Shown here in pieces: positions 37,176 to 49,016 of a DNA stretch of 64,000 nucleotides (position 1 is its first letter; every line of letters starts with the position of its first letter). The position numbers and the translations under genes were made by a program. Under the pieces are notes generated by a model. That model saw only the letters and a program-made list of their open reading frames with translations. It did not search any database and was not told where the DNA came from. This DNA comes from Acanthornis magna. Taxonomy: Eukaryota; Chordata; Aves; Passeriformes; Acanthizidae. The DNA lies in NCBI GenBank assembly GCA_036785705.1, contig JAWUZG010000004.1:8838501-8902500 (forward strand), in the 5' to 3' direction.

Positions 37176-37978
37176 TTAGTTTATTTTTCCCCAAGTTTTT
37201 TTTCCTGTGATGGTAATTGCTGAGTGATTTCTGCCTGTCCTTGTCTCAACCCATGAGCTTTCAGTTATATTTTCTTCCTTCTGTTAATAGAACAGCTTTG
37301 GTGGGCACCTGACCTCCAACCAAGGCCAACCCATCACACCCTCTCTTCCAGAATAACAGCAAAGGCTGCCACTGGCATTATTTGTGTAACTGCAGCTGTG
37401 CAAAACTGCAAATTCACTACCTTGTTTTAAAACATACCTTTCCTATACAGATGGTTCCTGCTCAAATAAGAATTTCCATTTCTTAATCTTTTTACATTAG
37501 CATGTTCTTGATGCATGCTCAAAGACTTGAAAAGCTCTTTCAGTATTGTCTTCCAGGAAATAATTCCATGAAAACAACATTAAGAGGCAAAACCTCAGAT
37601 TCATGTTTTTTGCTTGATACAAACTAACATAATCTAAATGCAGAGCAGTTTTTTGGGAATATGTTATCTGACAAAATATTGATCCCATTTGCTGTATCTA
37701 TTTTTCTATTACCAAAGCATAATCTCTAGAATGAATGCAATAGAGATCAAAAATCTTCCTTTTTTTTTTCCCCATGCATGATATCTTTTCTAATCTCTTC
37801 TTTTAGCAATGGAGAAAGCTTCCAAACAGAGCAGCTGAGAAGTTTCTCATTTAGGATAGCCCTCTGCTAGAAAAAGGCCACAGTTTTGACTGCCTGAAAA
37901 TAGAAGTCCTGTCTGTCATTTCCAGGTGTTTAAAAGATTTCAAGAACCCATTAGAACTCAATGAAATATATAAGCCAT

Positions 37979-38111
37979 TCAAAGCTTAGGGCCTTGAGGC
38001 GCAGTTCTGAAACTGAGTTGATCCATCTGAAGATGGGCTGTAATAATTGACATATTAGGAGCCATCTCATCTCCTCTCTCTCCTCCACAGGACACAAATA
38101 TCCATCTCGCA
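37979..38111 (-). CDS. Candidate terminal exon, unidentified protein
   Basis: On the minus strand an acceptor (pyrimidine-rich CCCCTTATTCCCTTCAG) precedes an open stretch of 44 codons that ends in TGA at 37979. The predicted peptide has a Gly/Glu/Arg-rich start and ends TAPQGPKL. A second minus-strand frame is also open here and reaches a TAA further down, ending LIYFIEF. It lies downstream of the four-exon series at 40-45 kb and could be an alternative last exon, but I found no well-supported donor linking them. A plus-strand candidate exon overlaps it (38091-38198), so at most one is likely to be real. Identity unknown. Confidence 0.25.
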
Positions 38112-40379
38112 CTGAAGGGAATAAGGGGACATTTTTGTGATGGAGAGTGTAGTGATGCCACCACAGTTGCATTTAGAATTAACAACGATTTCTCAAAGGT
38201 AGATAAGCACAACAAATGAAACCTTAGATCAAATGCAAAGAAACAATTCCCTTTAATGATAATAACTCTAAGATATGTGACACCAGAGTGTAGAATATCA
38301 GAGGGAGCAGTACAGCACACCTGAATATGAAACAGCAGCTACTGTGCTACACATGCTTTACAGACATCTCCACTACGCTGCCAGTAAGGGCAACTTCCTT
38401 AGGTTTTTTACAAAACCAAAACAGCAATAATTTGTTTTTCAATGTAGATCTGCGTTCTCTGGTATTATCTTGGTGCTGTAATTTCAAGGCTCCTATTATC
38501 TTGCACTCCTACGGACACATGCTACAGTCTTGTGACTGTTTACTCATACATTCTTATTCTAAAGGCACCAGTGGTTCAGTATAAAAAAGTATTTGAAAAT
38601 AGAAAGAAATTGAATGCACATACAGTAATTTCTCACCAAATTGTTAGCATCTAGTTACCGCAAAATTATTAGTATGGGTTAGATTTCTTCTTTTTTTCTC
38701 TTTGGGCTATAACGCTACATTTTATCAGGTTCTTAAGATTAGACATAAAGTGCTACTTCCTAATGATGCAGCTGATTCTGACTTGCATAACAGTAACAAC
38801 ACAAATTAGTTATGAGTTTCAGAGGAATTATTTGCAAACAACTACAATTAGTATGGGAGCATTTACCAGGTAAATCTTCTATTATAAATGAGTGTGATGT
38901 AACAGCTAAGATGTTCAAACATTTCCATTTATTTATCCCCCAGGAAAGATTCAAAAACAAAACTGAAAACACTGAAGATAATTTTTTATGGAGCTGATGT
39001 GCCTGACACAAACACTGTTTACGTCAAATAAAACAAATATTCATTGAATTAATTTACTGAAGATATTTAATAATGACAGAACTTAAAATTATTCACTCAA
39101 AAAAAACATCAGTTCTGTCTTCATGTAGTCTTCAGCCACATATGTTAAAATTTAACTCACAGTGAAACCCCCCAAACTCTCCCCCTCCAAAAAAACTACA
39201 CTTTTAAAACCCTTAGCCCAGTCTGACTTATTATTTACTTATTATTTAGTTATTTTTCTTTGTTTTGCTTCTTTCTGAAGAGCATGAATAACGTTTCTTG
39301 ATTTATCATTTGTACCATGCTGTTGATCAAAGTAACCAGAGTAACAAAAATGATGGTTAATGACTTAACTAACTTCTTCAGAAGACAGCTATGGATATTA
39401 CATTTTCTAAATTGTTCTTTTACATAATGTGATTTGTTTTGATTCTTTATCTCGATTAGCTCTGTTCCACTCTTTTCTTGTTCCAGACATTATTCTCTTC
39501 TTTCTAGTTATATTAATAAAAAATACCTAAGCATAACTGCACTAAATTCTGGAGACTCATCCTGATGTGAATGGAGGCGGTTCCTGTAGCAATTTGACCA
39601 CGACTGTCTATGACCCAATGAAAGTAATGTTTAAACCATGACATTGTGGTTGAAGCTTGTTTTTCTTTGTTTTTCATCCCCTGTTCAAGCAAATCTAGCA
39701 GTAACCTTCCCAGTAGCTATGACAACATTTAGCATCACAGAATTCGTAGAATTGCATTATGTTTGAAAAAGGAGAATGTATAATGAACTTGTTATCTTGA
39801 ATCAGTTTCTGGAAGACAGGCATTTTTACTACAAAGACACCATCATGACTGTCTTTAATTATCCCAGTTACTGGTAGCCTTAGCAGGAAGGCTTACAACT
39901 GAAAGAATGTAGGATTCCAGCTATTTGAGACGAGGTCTTTGGAAGAGAAAAGTTGAAGCTTGTTGGAACAATCATGTGAAAGAAAATCTTATACCTTCTC
40001 TCTCAGCTGAATTTACTATTTTGCTTCAAGCAACTGGCTTTTAGTGAGTAGGGGTTTAAACTAATTTCTGTATTTCTAGTGCTTGACTAAAGATTTATCA
40101 TACACTATTTAAGAGGATATAATGATATCTTTTTAGTCCCAATTCTAATGTAAAAAAGCATGTACCAAAATGGTAGGAATCAAAAGCAGATTGTCATGGT
40201 GCTATGTCTGTATTTGTTCAACCAAAATGTTCTGCACAGAGTTAAATGAATACTAGTGAATCTGGGAATGTTGTGAAAACCTAATACAATTTTATGTGCT
40301 TCCAAGGCTCCCATCTGCATTCTGATCCAAGTAGAAAACTGCAGATTCTTTTCAAATGTATATTTGTAGCTACAGAACA
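38112..40379. other. AT-rich DNA, possible 3' untranslated or intronic sequence
   Basis: If the four-exon series is real, the stretch below 40380 would hold its 3' untranslated region. An ATTAAA on the minus strand near 39855 is a possible but weak poly(A) signal. A 39-base open segment at 38905-38867 has both splice dinucleotides on the minus strand but is too short to call. Confidence 0.3.
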
Positions 40380-40501
40380 TTACTGTGAAAGCCCAGACAC
40401 TGAGAAGCCTTTCTGATGTACAATATTCACTAAGTCTAAAAGCATTTGAAATGTCTCTGTTAATGGATAAACACTGGGTCTGAAGATTGAAAATGTGCTT
40501 C
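40380..40501 (-). CDS. Candidate last coding exon (exon 4 of series), TAA stop
   Basis: The acceptor on the minus strand is CACTTTCTGCAG. The exon then encodes 40 codons, the first shared with the preceding exon, and stops at TAA (40382-40380). The peptide has an Arg-Pro turn near its start, a leucine-rich helix-like stretch (FQMLLDLVNIV) and a QKGF motif. This arrangement faintly recalls the first strand and helix of nucleoside diphosphate kinase folds, which I do not claim. Its phase agrees exactly with the donor at 41337. A different, longer frame also crosses this interval (40569-40180) but does not fit the splice phase. The protein may continue from an internal donor such as GTGTCT near 40400 instead of stopping here. 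Confidence 0.4.
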
Positions 40502-41336
40502 CTGCAGAAAGTGATATACACACAATAAGCACAAGATGTAGCTATGAAAACAATCCAATTCCAAAGCAATCAAGAGGAAAAAGGTTCAATATATATGACC
40601 CTCCTCTGAAAAAGAATTAGCTTTATTCAGTGTTTGTCAGCCTTTGCAGAGATGTACCAGTTTCAATCAATGAATGATAACACCTATAAAAAAACACCTC
40701 TAGGTTTATCAAGAACATACCAAGAAAGGTGAATCAAAATCCAGTATTGAAAAGTTTCACATTCCACAAAGCTAGATACAGTTCTGATATGGATAAGGAG
40801 CCATCCTAGTTCATAATAAAACATAAGAAGTACAACAAATGTAGGCTATTGTTTTTATAATGGTTAGGTTGTGATTATAGTCACTTGAAATCTATTTGTT
40901 AAAAGACCAAAAATTTAAAAAAAAACAAAACATTAAAAAGTTTCAAGAATTATATTTACCTACCTGTGATGTACATGTTGGCTTCAGGTATTTAGTATCC
41001 ATTTCCATTTTTTCATTTGAATTCGAAATTGTTACTCACATTGTAACTTCAGCTTGTCTTTCCCATTTAAGTTCGTTATGTATCTCTTTAAACAACTTTT
41101 TTCAGCAATATTTCTTTTATTTCAGAATTTATGCAAACTGAAGTTTGCACTCTAAAGTGACAATCATTGTGGTCACGAACATCTATAGAGAGACAATAAC
41201 GTATCTAACATATCTCTCACAACAACAACATAACTAACATGATGCTAATATATCTAACACTGCAGAAGAAATAAGAAGAATTGTACACTATAGGCACACA
41301 TCACGTGCCAGATAGCCTACTCAAGAGAGGACTTAC

Positions 41337-41455
41337 CGAAATGGAGAAAGAGAGCTGCTTGATTTAATGTTCCCATATCTTGGACAGCTCCTTTGACAAT
41401 ATTAATATATCCTTTCCATCCACCAATGATCACAGCAGATGACAAGCAGGTTGTC
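41337..41455 (-). CDS. Candidate internal exon 3 of series
   Basis: 119 bases with an acceptor GTACTTCTCTCAG and a strong donor GTAAGT on the minus strand. It is open in the frame dictated by its neighbour: one base completes a Trp codon from 42166, 39 codons follow, and one base is carried into 40501. The peptide contains SAVIIGGWKGY and DMGTLNQAALFLHF, with protein-like composition and no simple sequence. One other frame has an early TAA. This is the cleanest exon in the series. I do not recognise the protein. Confidence 0.45.
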
Positions 41456-42165
41456 CTGAGAGAAGTACAACAGTGATGTATTTGCACTCATGTTATACAA
41501 GAAACATAAACATTCGGAGTTATTTAACATTATGTAGGATACTTCTTGACAATAGGGCAACACCCAGAATGCCTTTTATTCCATTTCTTTTTCACTTCTC
41601 TAACTCTTAACACAAGGCAAAGACATTTCAGAGACTGATCAAACGTTGAAACTTTTTGAATGTGTCAGCATATAACACTTCAATTAAAACTCCCAGAAAT
41701 AGAGTATCTGCTTATCTGACCCAATTGTCCACTTCATCCCCTTTCTGGATTGTCACATATACCAGAACTCTTCTTTCTTATGGTGCTATTAAAAAAAAAA
41801 AAAAAAAATCTGTATCTCCTTGAATAAGCTAATCATACCTGAGTACTTCCCTTTCTATTTCTACAGAAAGAAATTGCACTCAGTTCTTCAAGTTAAATAC
41901 ACACTTAAAAAAATTATTTTCACCTTTTATTTAAAACCTAAATAATTTATTGGAAAAGATTTAATCATGGCTTTGTGTAATAGGATTTTTCAAAGTGTTT
42001 CAGACTAACCTATTCATGTAGAGCTTTAAAATGTGGTTTTTTTTAATGCAAAACTAATGAGATGTACTATTTACGGCGGCTCTAGCATGCTATTTTGTCA
42101 GGATAAATAGAAACAACTGCTGTACATTATCCTTTTCATTGGTATCTACATAACTACTGTGATAC

Positions 42166-42322
42166 CAAGAGCACTGTATCTGTGTTTCTCGGTTTGAAAA
42201 TTGAATAGAAAATAGCTTTGGCAAGGAGCTTGCTGAGTACTGTGAAGACATTATTTCCATAAGTCTTGCTGCTTCATTACTTTGGAACAGAGTATGTAAT
42301 TCAGGCTTCACAGGACTTTTTT
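42166..42322 (-). CDS. Candidate internal exon 2 of series
   Basis: 157 bases between an acceptor ACTAACCATCTATACAG and a donor GTATCA on the minus strand. Two bases complete a Glu codon begun at 44579. There are 51 whole codons, then two bases carried to 41455. The peptide is hydrophilic to mixed (ELHTLFQSNEAARLMEIMSS, then a SLPKLFSIQF stretch) and ends IQCSW across the junction. No signal peptide or obvious membrane segment. The intron to the next exon is about 710 bases and the one before it about 2.26 kb. Confidence 0.42.
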
Positions 42323-43364
42323 CTGTATAGATGGTTAGTATTTACCATTAAGGGAAAGCAACTTCCCTGCTCTGACTCCTTCAATTTCAGTCAAATCACA
42401 GCATCTAGACAGAGTTGTCTCTCTGGAAAACTTCTCCACCTGCCTTTTTTCCTTTTCTGAAATTTTTCAAGGGGCTATTTGACAGGTCAAGAGCAAAACA
42501 TAACTTAAGGAGAAGATTGCCTGAAAGCTTAACTTTATGGGACCGGAAATTCTAAAATTATATGCAAGAGAATATCTGTAAAATTAATTTTTTCATACAC
42601 CATTTTGTTCAGTCAGACGAATAGTAAAGCCCAATTTTCTGTGTTCAGAGATTTCGAATATAAACAATATCTGTGTGTGTGTAAAGACACACAGTCCCAA
42701 GCAAAATTTGCTATGATAAATTTATCTTCAAAGCAAGAAATCTAAATAATTTTTAATATTTTCTTGCATATTTTGTTTGTAATCAAGATTCATCATCAAG
42801 ATCCATTAATCTTTGACACTCTGACAGGGAAGGGGAATGGAACATGGATTACTTGTAACTGCATTCAAAATATTTCTTTATCAGAAATAAAAGGGTTACT
42901 CTTGAAATACGTGATAATGACAAACTATTTCTATAGTTCTATACATTTGCATCTTGTTCATACAAACCAGAAGACGTTTTCTCTAAAAAAGAATCAATTT
43001 CTCTACTGTCTCCAGATTGTTTATATTTGAACCATCCAAAAACACTCACAGTACTCACAGTAAGAGGCTTACTTTAGATTTTATTACAAGTATGAACTCT
43101 GTAAAACCAGATATTGGTGAACTTCACCTGCTTTTTTCACTCATTTTGCCTACCTGGAGAATCTGTGTGCTGCAAAACAGACTTATGGATTCATCCTATT
43201 AACTTCAAGCACACATTTAAGAGTGCCTTTCACTGTTTGCACTATTTGTAAAGACAAACATGAATTGAGGTAGACAGATTACTTGAGACACAGGACCATT
43301 TGAGGAAGCCTATGATGCTTAGTCTCTTAAATGAGATGTCATGAATAAATATTTGGAATTATAC

Positions 43365-43556
43365 CTGATGAGCCTGAGTCATATCTTGCAGTAACAGCTG
43401 GACTTGATAAATTCCACTGACATCAGAGATGCTGCGTAGGAGCATAGACTGTATATTTCTGCAGGTACAACCAGAGTCTGTATATACATCCTGAAGCTTT
43501 CCTGTCTCCATGTACGTGAATGCTTTTAATACTGTGAGGAATTGGACAAAATGTTC
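43365..43556 (-). CDS. Candidate symmetric exon out of phase with the series
   Basis: 192 bases (64 codons) on the minus strand with acceptor CTTCACCTTTCCAG and donor CAG/GTATAA, open throughout in frame 0. The peptide includes FLTVLKAFTYMETGK and VQLLLQDMTQAHQ, and looks protein-like. It lies inside the intron between exons 1 and 2 but does not fit their phase: in the required frame it has a stop. It may belong to an alternative transcript with additional exons, or be a pseudo-exon. Not identified. Confidence 0.25.
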
Positions 43557-44056
43557 CTGGAAAGGTGAAGTCAAGGGTGCACCAGAAAGTAAAAGTGCTA
43601 AGGGTGGCAGACTGCAATCACAGGAGAACAGACATTTATTTAAAGGGAGATGTCAGAACACTAATGTTAAATAACAAATGACATTGACAAGTTATTTGAA
43701 ATGATGGAGACTTGTCACATCAGTAAATTAAGAGAATGCAAGGTTATTTGTAAAATCAGAATTTCACAAAAAATTTACCTAGTATTAACCTATATATTTG
43801 CAGCAATGAAAACCAAGATAATAGTTAAACTATTTAAGCAGAAATATTAAATTATTTTTCAGTGAGCTACAGTTCTTGACTTGCTCACTGTTCATTGTTA
43901 CACAAATTCCAGAAATATCACAAACAAGGCAACCCTGACAAGAGCTTTTAAACAGTTAAGCACTTAGAAGCAAAGAAATATTTTATAGTTCAGCAGTAGT
44001 TCTCATCAAAGACGTTATTTCAATCTTACTTTTCTAATCTAGCTTAAAGAATTTGT

Positions 44057-44081
44057 AATATTAGGTTGATGACCTAATATT
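44057..44081. repeat. Perfect 10-bp inverted repeat
   Basis: AATATTAGGT and ACCTAATATT separated by TGATG. The core TTAGGTTGATG resembles the termini of some mariner-like elements, but no second terminus was seen. Confidence 0.7.
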
Positions 44082-44578
44082 TTCTTTCTGTAGAGAAAAT
44101 TTTAATGAGATAAGCAAATGATGTGTGCTGCATGGTACAACTGAAGCATTAAAAAAATCAGTAATAAATAATCACATGTACTATATATTTTGAAAAATGA
44201 GCTTGAACAAGTCTTTAATAAAGTCATTATTTCTCTTATCATAAATCACTAAAGCTTATTTTTGCTCACTAGATATGAGGCAGTCAAGGACAACTGTTTT
44301 AAATTCGTCCTTGCTTGTAATTTACTGTGCAAGAAGAATCTCATAACTTTTCTTTGACTAATACAAAATAGTACTACTCTATGTGTAATTACAATATACA
44401 AAATATTTAGTTAAATGAATAAAATTTCCACTCTAAAAAGAGCTTGCAAAATACTAGCTGATATAGATCAGTGTAATTGCAGGGATGGGTTTGAAATCCC
44501 AGTATGCTGAGACAGACCCAAATATTTTATTGTCTTAGAATACTTTATAGAAATTGTATAATTTATCTATTGATCTAC

Positions 44579-44729
44579 CTGCACCAATGAGCAAACTTTC
44601 ACTGTACTGCAAGAATTTCATATTGTTAGAGGGGCCAATGATGCCTTCTCTAGTGATTGCTACTGAAACATTCATGTCAATGAATTTTGTCTCAGCCATT
44701 AAGCCTTTTTCAGCTTGTTTTTTTAACTT
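44579..44729 (-). CDS. Candidate exon 1 of series (earliest found)
   Basis: 151 bases on the minus strand starting in frame and ending one base into a codon at donor GTAGAT. The peptide begins with a Lys-rich run (KKQAEKG) and continues with IDMNVSVAITREGIIGP and MKFLQYSESLLIGA, alternating strand-like and charged segments. The acceptor would be an AG at the end of a T/G-rich simple tract (GTTTGTTTGTGGAAG), which is unusual but usable. The joined phase with 42322 is correct. Upstream exons must exist, because no initiator context is present; the candidate at 45.05 kb does not match in phase. Confidence 0.4.
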
Positions 44730-45382
44730 CTTCCACAAACAAACAAAACCAAAACCAAAACAAATAAACAAACAAAAAATCCCACAGAAATAATTAAAAG
44801 TCAGGATATCTCCTAATTTTCTGTAGTTCAACTCTGTAGAATAGTTTAGCATTCTGAAGTTCTAAGATTTTTGTCAGTAAAAATTGAGTGCATTCAAGTA
44901 TCCATTCTTAGCATTCAGTCACAATTTCACCAGGAACAAAAGTTTTTTTGTTAATAACATTTCATTTTCTAAGTAAACAGAACTCTCTCCCCCTCCCCCT
45001 TTTTAAATGCAGAATGATATGGGAAGCATCTAGAGTACTCACATCAGTTTGGACAAACCAGGAACAAGAGGGTTAACCTGGAATGTTCCCCCTTCAGGTG
45101 AAAATAGTGTGTCACATTAAGAAACTACTTCAGTGCTTATCGACCAGAAAGCTATCCCCATTCCTGAATTTAATTTTAAATTTGTCATTTGTGCATTACA
45201 TTTGGGAAGTTCTTATAACAGAGACCAGTAGCCATGGAAGCAGATCCTTTGTTTATAAGAAACACAATTAAGACTTCAGAGTCCCAGATATTTCAGATTC
45301 ACCTCTCTTGTGCCAATCACATTTCTCATGTGAAAGAAGTTGTAAAAAAACTATACCATACAGATATAATGTATGTAATTAT

Positions 45383-45402
45383 ACACACACACACACACAC
45401 AC
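45383..45402 (+). repeat. (AC)10 microsatellite
   Basis: Ten uninterrupted AC units. Confidence 0.95.
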
Positions 45403-48400
45403 TCTCTGAACCTTCTTTGTCCTACCTCTAATTCTGCAGAAACAAGGAGAGTACAGTCTGAAAGTAACTCTAAACTGAAGTGTTTATAAAGAGCCAGACT
45501 TTCTAGAGATAAGAACCATGAAACACACATTCCAAGAGAGCTTCACAACATAAGAGACTTGTCTGATAAAGGACTGTTCTTCATACAAGTGCCGCAAAGA
45601 GTGAGACACAAATCATCCACTGCAAAATTTTAACAAAATAGCTGTGCTACTTTGGATATTGTTTAGTACTGAGGGAAGAACAAAATATCCTTTCTTTGCA
45701 GCTGCTCCTCCCAGAGGGTGTACTGGCTATTCAAATTTAAACTAACCTTAAGACCCAGGAGCTATCGTATAATAAACCTATACTGTACGTACTCAAAATT
45801 AAAGCATAAAAATACCATTTAAATAATGAATACATTATCACTTTTGTCTACTGAAAACATTAATATAATATGTGAATAATAATTTAAAAAGCAAAAAAAC
45901 ATTGAGATTAAAGAAAATACATTAAGATAAACACAACATTCATTTATTAAAAAAAAAAACAAAATCCTGTTGTAGTGCCACATCTCCCAAGCATTATGGT
46001 CCTCCCCTGCATCTAGCAACCAAGCTGTAAAAACAAAAACCACCCTCTCTCCCAAAAAACCTAACCAAAAACAAATTAAAAATAGAAACAGTTTTACCAG
46101 CAAGATGGTAAAACCTAAACACTAAACTAACTGTATCCTTAAACATCTGCATATGTGCACTATGCCTAAAAATTTCACATATCTTTCTACCAGTTCTCAT
46201 TTCTGTTCCTACCACTGAACACTCTTGTCTAGAGTGAGTCTGAGATTTCTGCTCAGGCCATTCATTAGTAAAGCAGCACAGCCCTGGCCTCTCTTGCTAA
46301 ATGCACCTGTGACTCCTTAAGGTCATTACAGCTGGGCAGGGTCTGGGGTAGGAGAAAGCAGTTTGGCGGAAACGAGTGTTCTCGGTGTGTCTCTCCCTCT
46401 ATCTTGTACATTGAATTAAGAACAGATATAATTCTCTTTTCTGGCCTGGAGGTGGGGGTGTCTATAACTCTGGTCTTTGAAAGAAATAAGTAATTAAAAT
46501 AACATTTCCTTTCTTTTGAAGCTGTAGGTTTTCTTTCATCTGTAAGTAGACCTCTGGTATGTTTCTTAACTTAATTTGTTCAGCAGAGCTGATTCAGGGC
46601 CTTGCAATCAAGTAGGCAAAACTGATTTTTTCTTTCATGAAGACAAGGTGTTGGGTGCTGTCTGCTACTGCAACTAAAGCAGAAGATAGTGGTTTTGAGC
46701 CAAATGAGAGGAAAGTGAATTATGTCTAGACTTACGGATTTTGTTCTTCCAATTGGAATTTTGAGGTTAGTTATTTCTGCTGTTGTTGGAAGATCAGTTT
46801 TCTTACCACAGCACAAACTGCAGTTCCTCATCCCTGAGCTATTCCTTCAGCAGCACTCATCCCTGCTGCTAGCTGAGTTTCCCAGCTGTTCTAAACAAGT
46901 ACTGTGCATGTCATCCTTTCTGCAAATTAAGTGGACTTTTTTCCTTCTTATTATTCTGATAGAAAATCAGAATAAATTGTTTATTGACTTATATAACTTG
47001 TTTTGAACTGTCAGACTGTCAGTACATCTTTCCTTAGTGCTGAATTTTCTCGGTTTCTTGGCGTGGTTTCCAGGATTGTCTATTCATGAATTTCTAAATT
47101 CAGAAGGTATTACCTTAGTGAACTCGGGAACTGCTAGAACAGTTGCCAATGTTTCTCCTTACATGGACAAAAATGGAGCATTGGAATAGATATGTACACA
47201 TTTTGACACAGTTCTAGGTCCTTGTTAAAGTGAGCTGTGACAGATTAAAATTAAAAATAAATCTGTTTTCATTTTTACATAATAGTTTGACAGCTAAAGC
47301 AGTCATTCAGAAAGGGAGAACACTGAAAACCCTTTTATGTTTCATTTAGTTCGAGATGAGGGGAATTATAAATGTTGTACCTCAAGTGCCAAAATCACTA
47401 GCTTGTAGAGAAGTTGGAATATGCTCTATGCTTATCTGTGAGAGCTGACTTGCACTTTAGATAGCAATTAGGGTTTTTCTCTTCAATGAAGCACCTTGCT
47501 GCATCTTGTCAGAAGGTCTCAGCTTTGGTGGTTATTTCGTCTTCCTGGTTCTGGACCAGCAGTTTGACATTTAGGTTTTATTTTTATCCATGTCAAAGGG
47601 ACATGATAGCGATATTCTAACAAAAAATGCTTTTGTTTCTTAGAAGCAGTGCTACAAATCCGTGCTGGCATGTGTGATTTGTGATCACTAGAGCTGGCCC
47701 CCTGCTCTGATCATTTATTATCACTAATAGAGAAGCCTTCAGATCTGTAGAAAATATGGATTAGGTTTGCCTGTAAGTAGAGTGTAGAATGTGCAGATAT
47801 TTTTGTTTTTCTGGCTAGCACTGAAATAATTTGACTTTTTTGTAATGATATTATGAGCAGAGAGGTAAGGAAAGTAAATGGAAGCACTCACCACATCCAC
47901 TGATTTTCTCTAGCCTTAGAAATGTGTTATTTAAGGAGTTTGAATGGCCCACAACAGTGTTCTGTTACCTAAAAAGAAAGAAAAAGAAATTTAAAAAAGA
48001 AAAAGGGGAAGGGTTTGAGGGAAAGAAAGCAAGATATTTTTTCTGTGGTGGATTATCTGCAAAGATACATAATTACAATTTCATCAAGTCTATATATAAT
48101 TTGAGCAGACTGAACTCCATTCTGTTTAATGAATTATAAGCTGAAGTTGCCTTTTTAGTATCCAAATACTTTAGAGTGTCATTAAGCGCCAAATCAGTAA
48201 ACTGTAATCTCCTTTTCACCTTATCTGCGTAGCTTCCATTGTATGTGCATACCTGTGCTTGATTCCACTTTGTGCTGCACACCAGCTGAAGGCTGCTGTC
48301 ACTGCCCAGTCAGGCAGGCTGATAAAAGGAATACTTCTGGTTTCCATCCACCAGCTGACTCCCAAGAGAATGAGACAAGGCAGAGTGTGCAGCGAGAATA

Positions 48401-48998
48401 GGTATTTATATCAATGCACCCTAATATTGTAGGCACAAAAGAATGGATTAGCCAGTCATGTAAAGGGTGTTGCCTCTTAGAATATGCCAAATTTACTCTA
48501 CAGGTACTGAAAATAAGCAAATATACAGTTAAATAAGATTTGATGAGGTGAAAGTTCTTTTTTCTCAGATCTTTGTGCAGCTCCTTGGTGTTATCAGGCC
48601 ACTCCTCCTGCTGCCACACCCATCAGTCACTCTTTATAGGCTTTTAAGTGTTGTGTGCAATGAATTTCTTCCATCCAGTCCCAGTCTTTATTACATTTGC
48701 CACAAACAGCTGAACTTTACTTTGCATTCCCCTCTACATGTCTTCAAACTGCCTCAATCTACTTTATGAGTTGGGTTAAATGGCAGTAGTATATTTTCTA
48801 GTTACAAGGTCAGCTTTTCTCATTTCTTGCAACTTTTCCCGACAGAGTGGTTTTGGGGTCTACAATCCTCTCTGAATAGTAATCCCTAGGACAGTTTATG
48901 TGAAGTTCATTTATAAAATATGATATGCTGCAAGAATCTGCTTTGCACTGAATTTTTTCTCCACAATATCAGGTTCATTTTTAATATATATATTCACA

Positions 48999-49016
48999 AT
49001 TATATATATATATATA
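48999..49016 (+). repeat. (AT)9 microsatellite
   Basis: Nine AT units within a longer AT-alternating area beginning at 48983. Confidence 0.95.

Larger units (their letters stand above)
36324..37338 (+). mobile_element. Long ERVL-type LTR, plus strand
   Basis: About 1 kb matching an avian ERVL LTR by memory. It starts near TGTCCCCATATTGGGTGAGA and continues GTATGGGGGCTGCAGAGGCG. A TATA box (TATTTAAG) lies at 36511-36518. Next comes a stretch of imperfect repeats, each about 40-60 bases with a GACC-like start and CTGGAGCAG-type core (36660-36960). A poly(A) signal AATAAA follows at 37170-37175, then a U5-like part with TGGTAATTGCTGAGTGAT and CAACCCATGAGCTTTC. It ends in CCAACCCATCACA. No retroviral genes flank it. 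The two frames across it (36701-36303 minus and 36572-36802 plus) are by-products. The start position is approximate and no clean target duplication was found. Confidence 0.8.

Noticed and set aside
39560..39640. Possible short LTR end (AAACCATGACA)
   Set aside because: Only the last few bases resemble an LTR terminus; no body sequence supports it.
45041..45085. Short minus-strand exon with a GTGAGT donor
   Set aside because: Its only open frame ends in a phase that does not join the 44729 exon, and the acceptor is weak.
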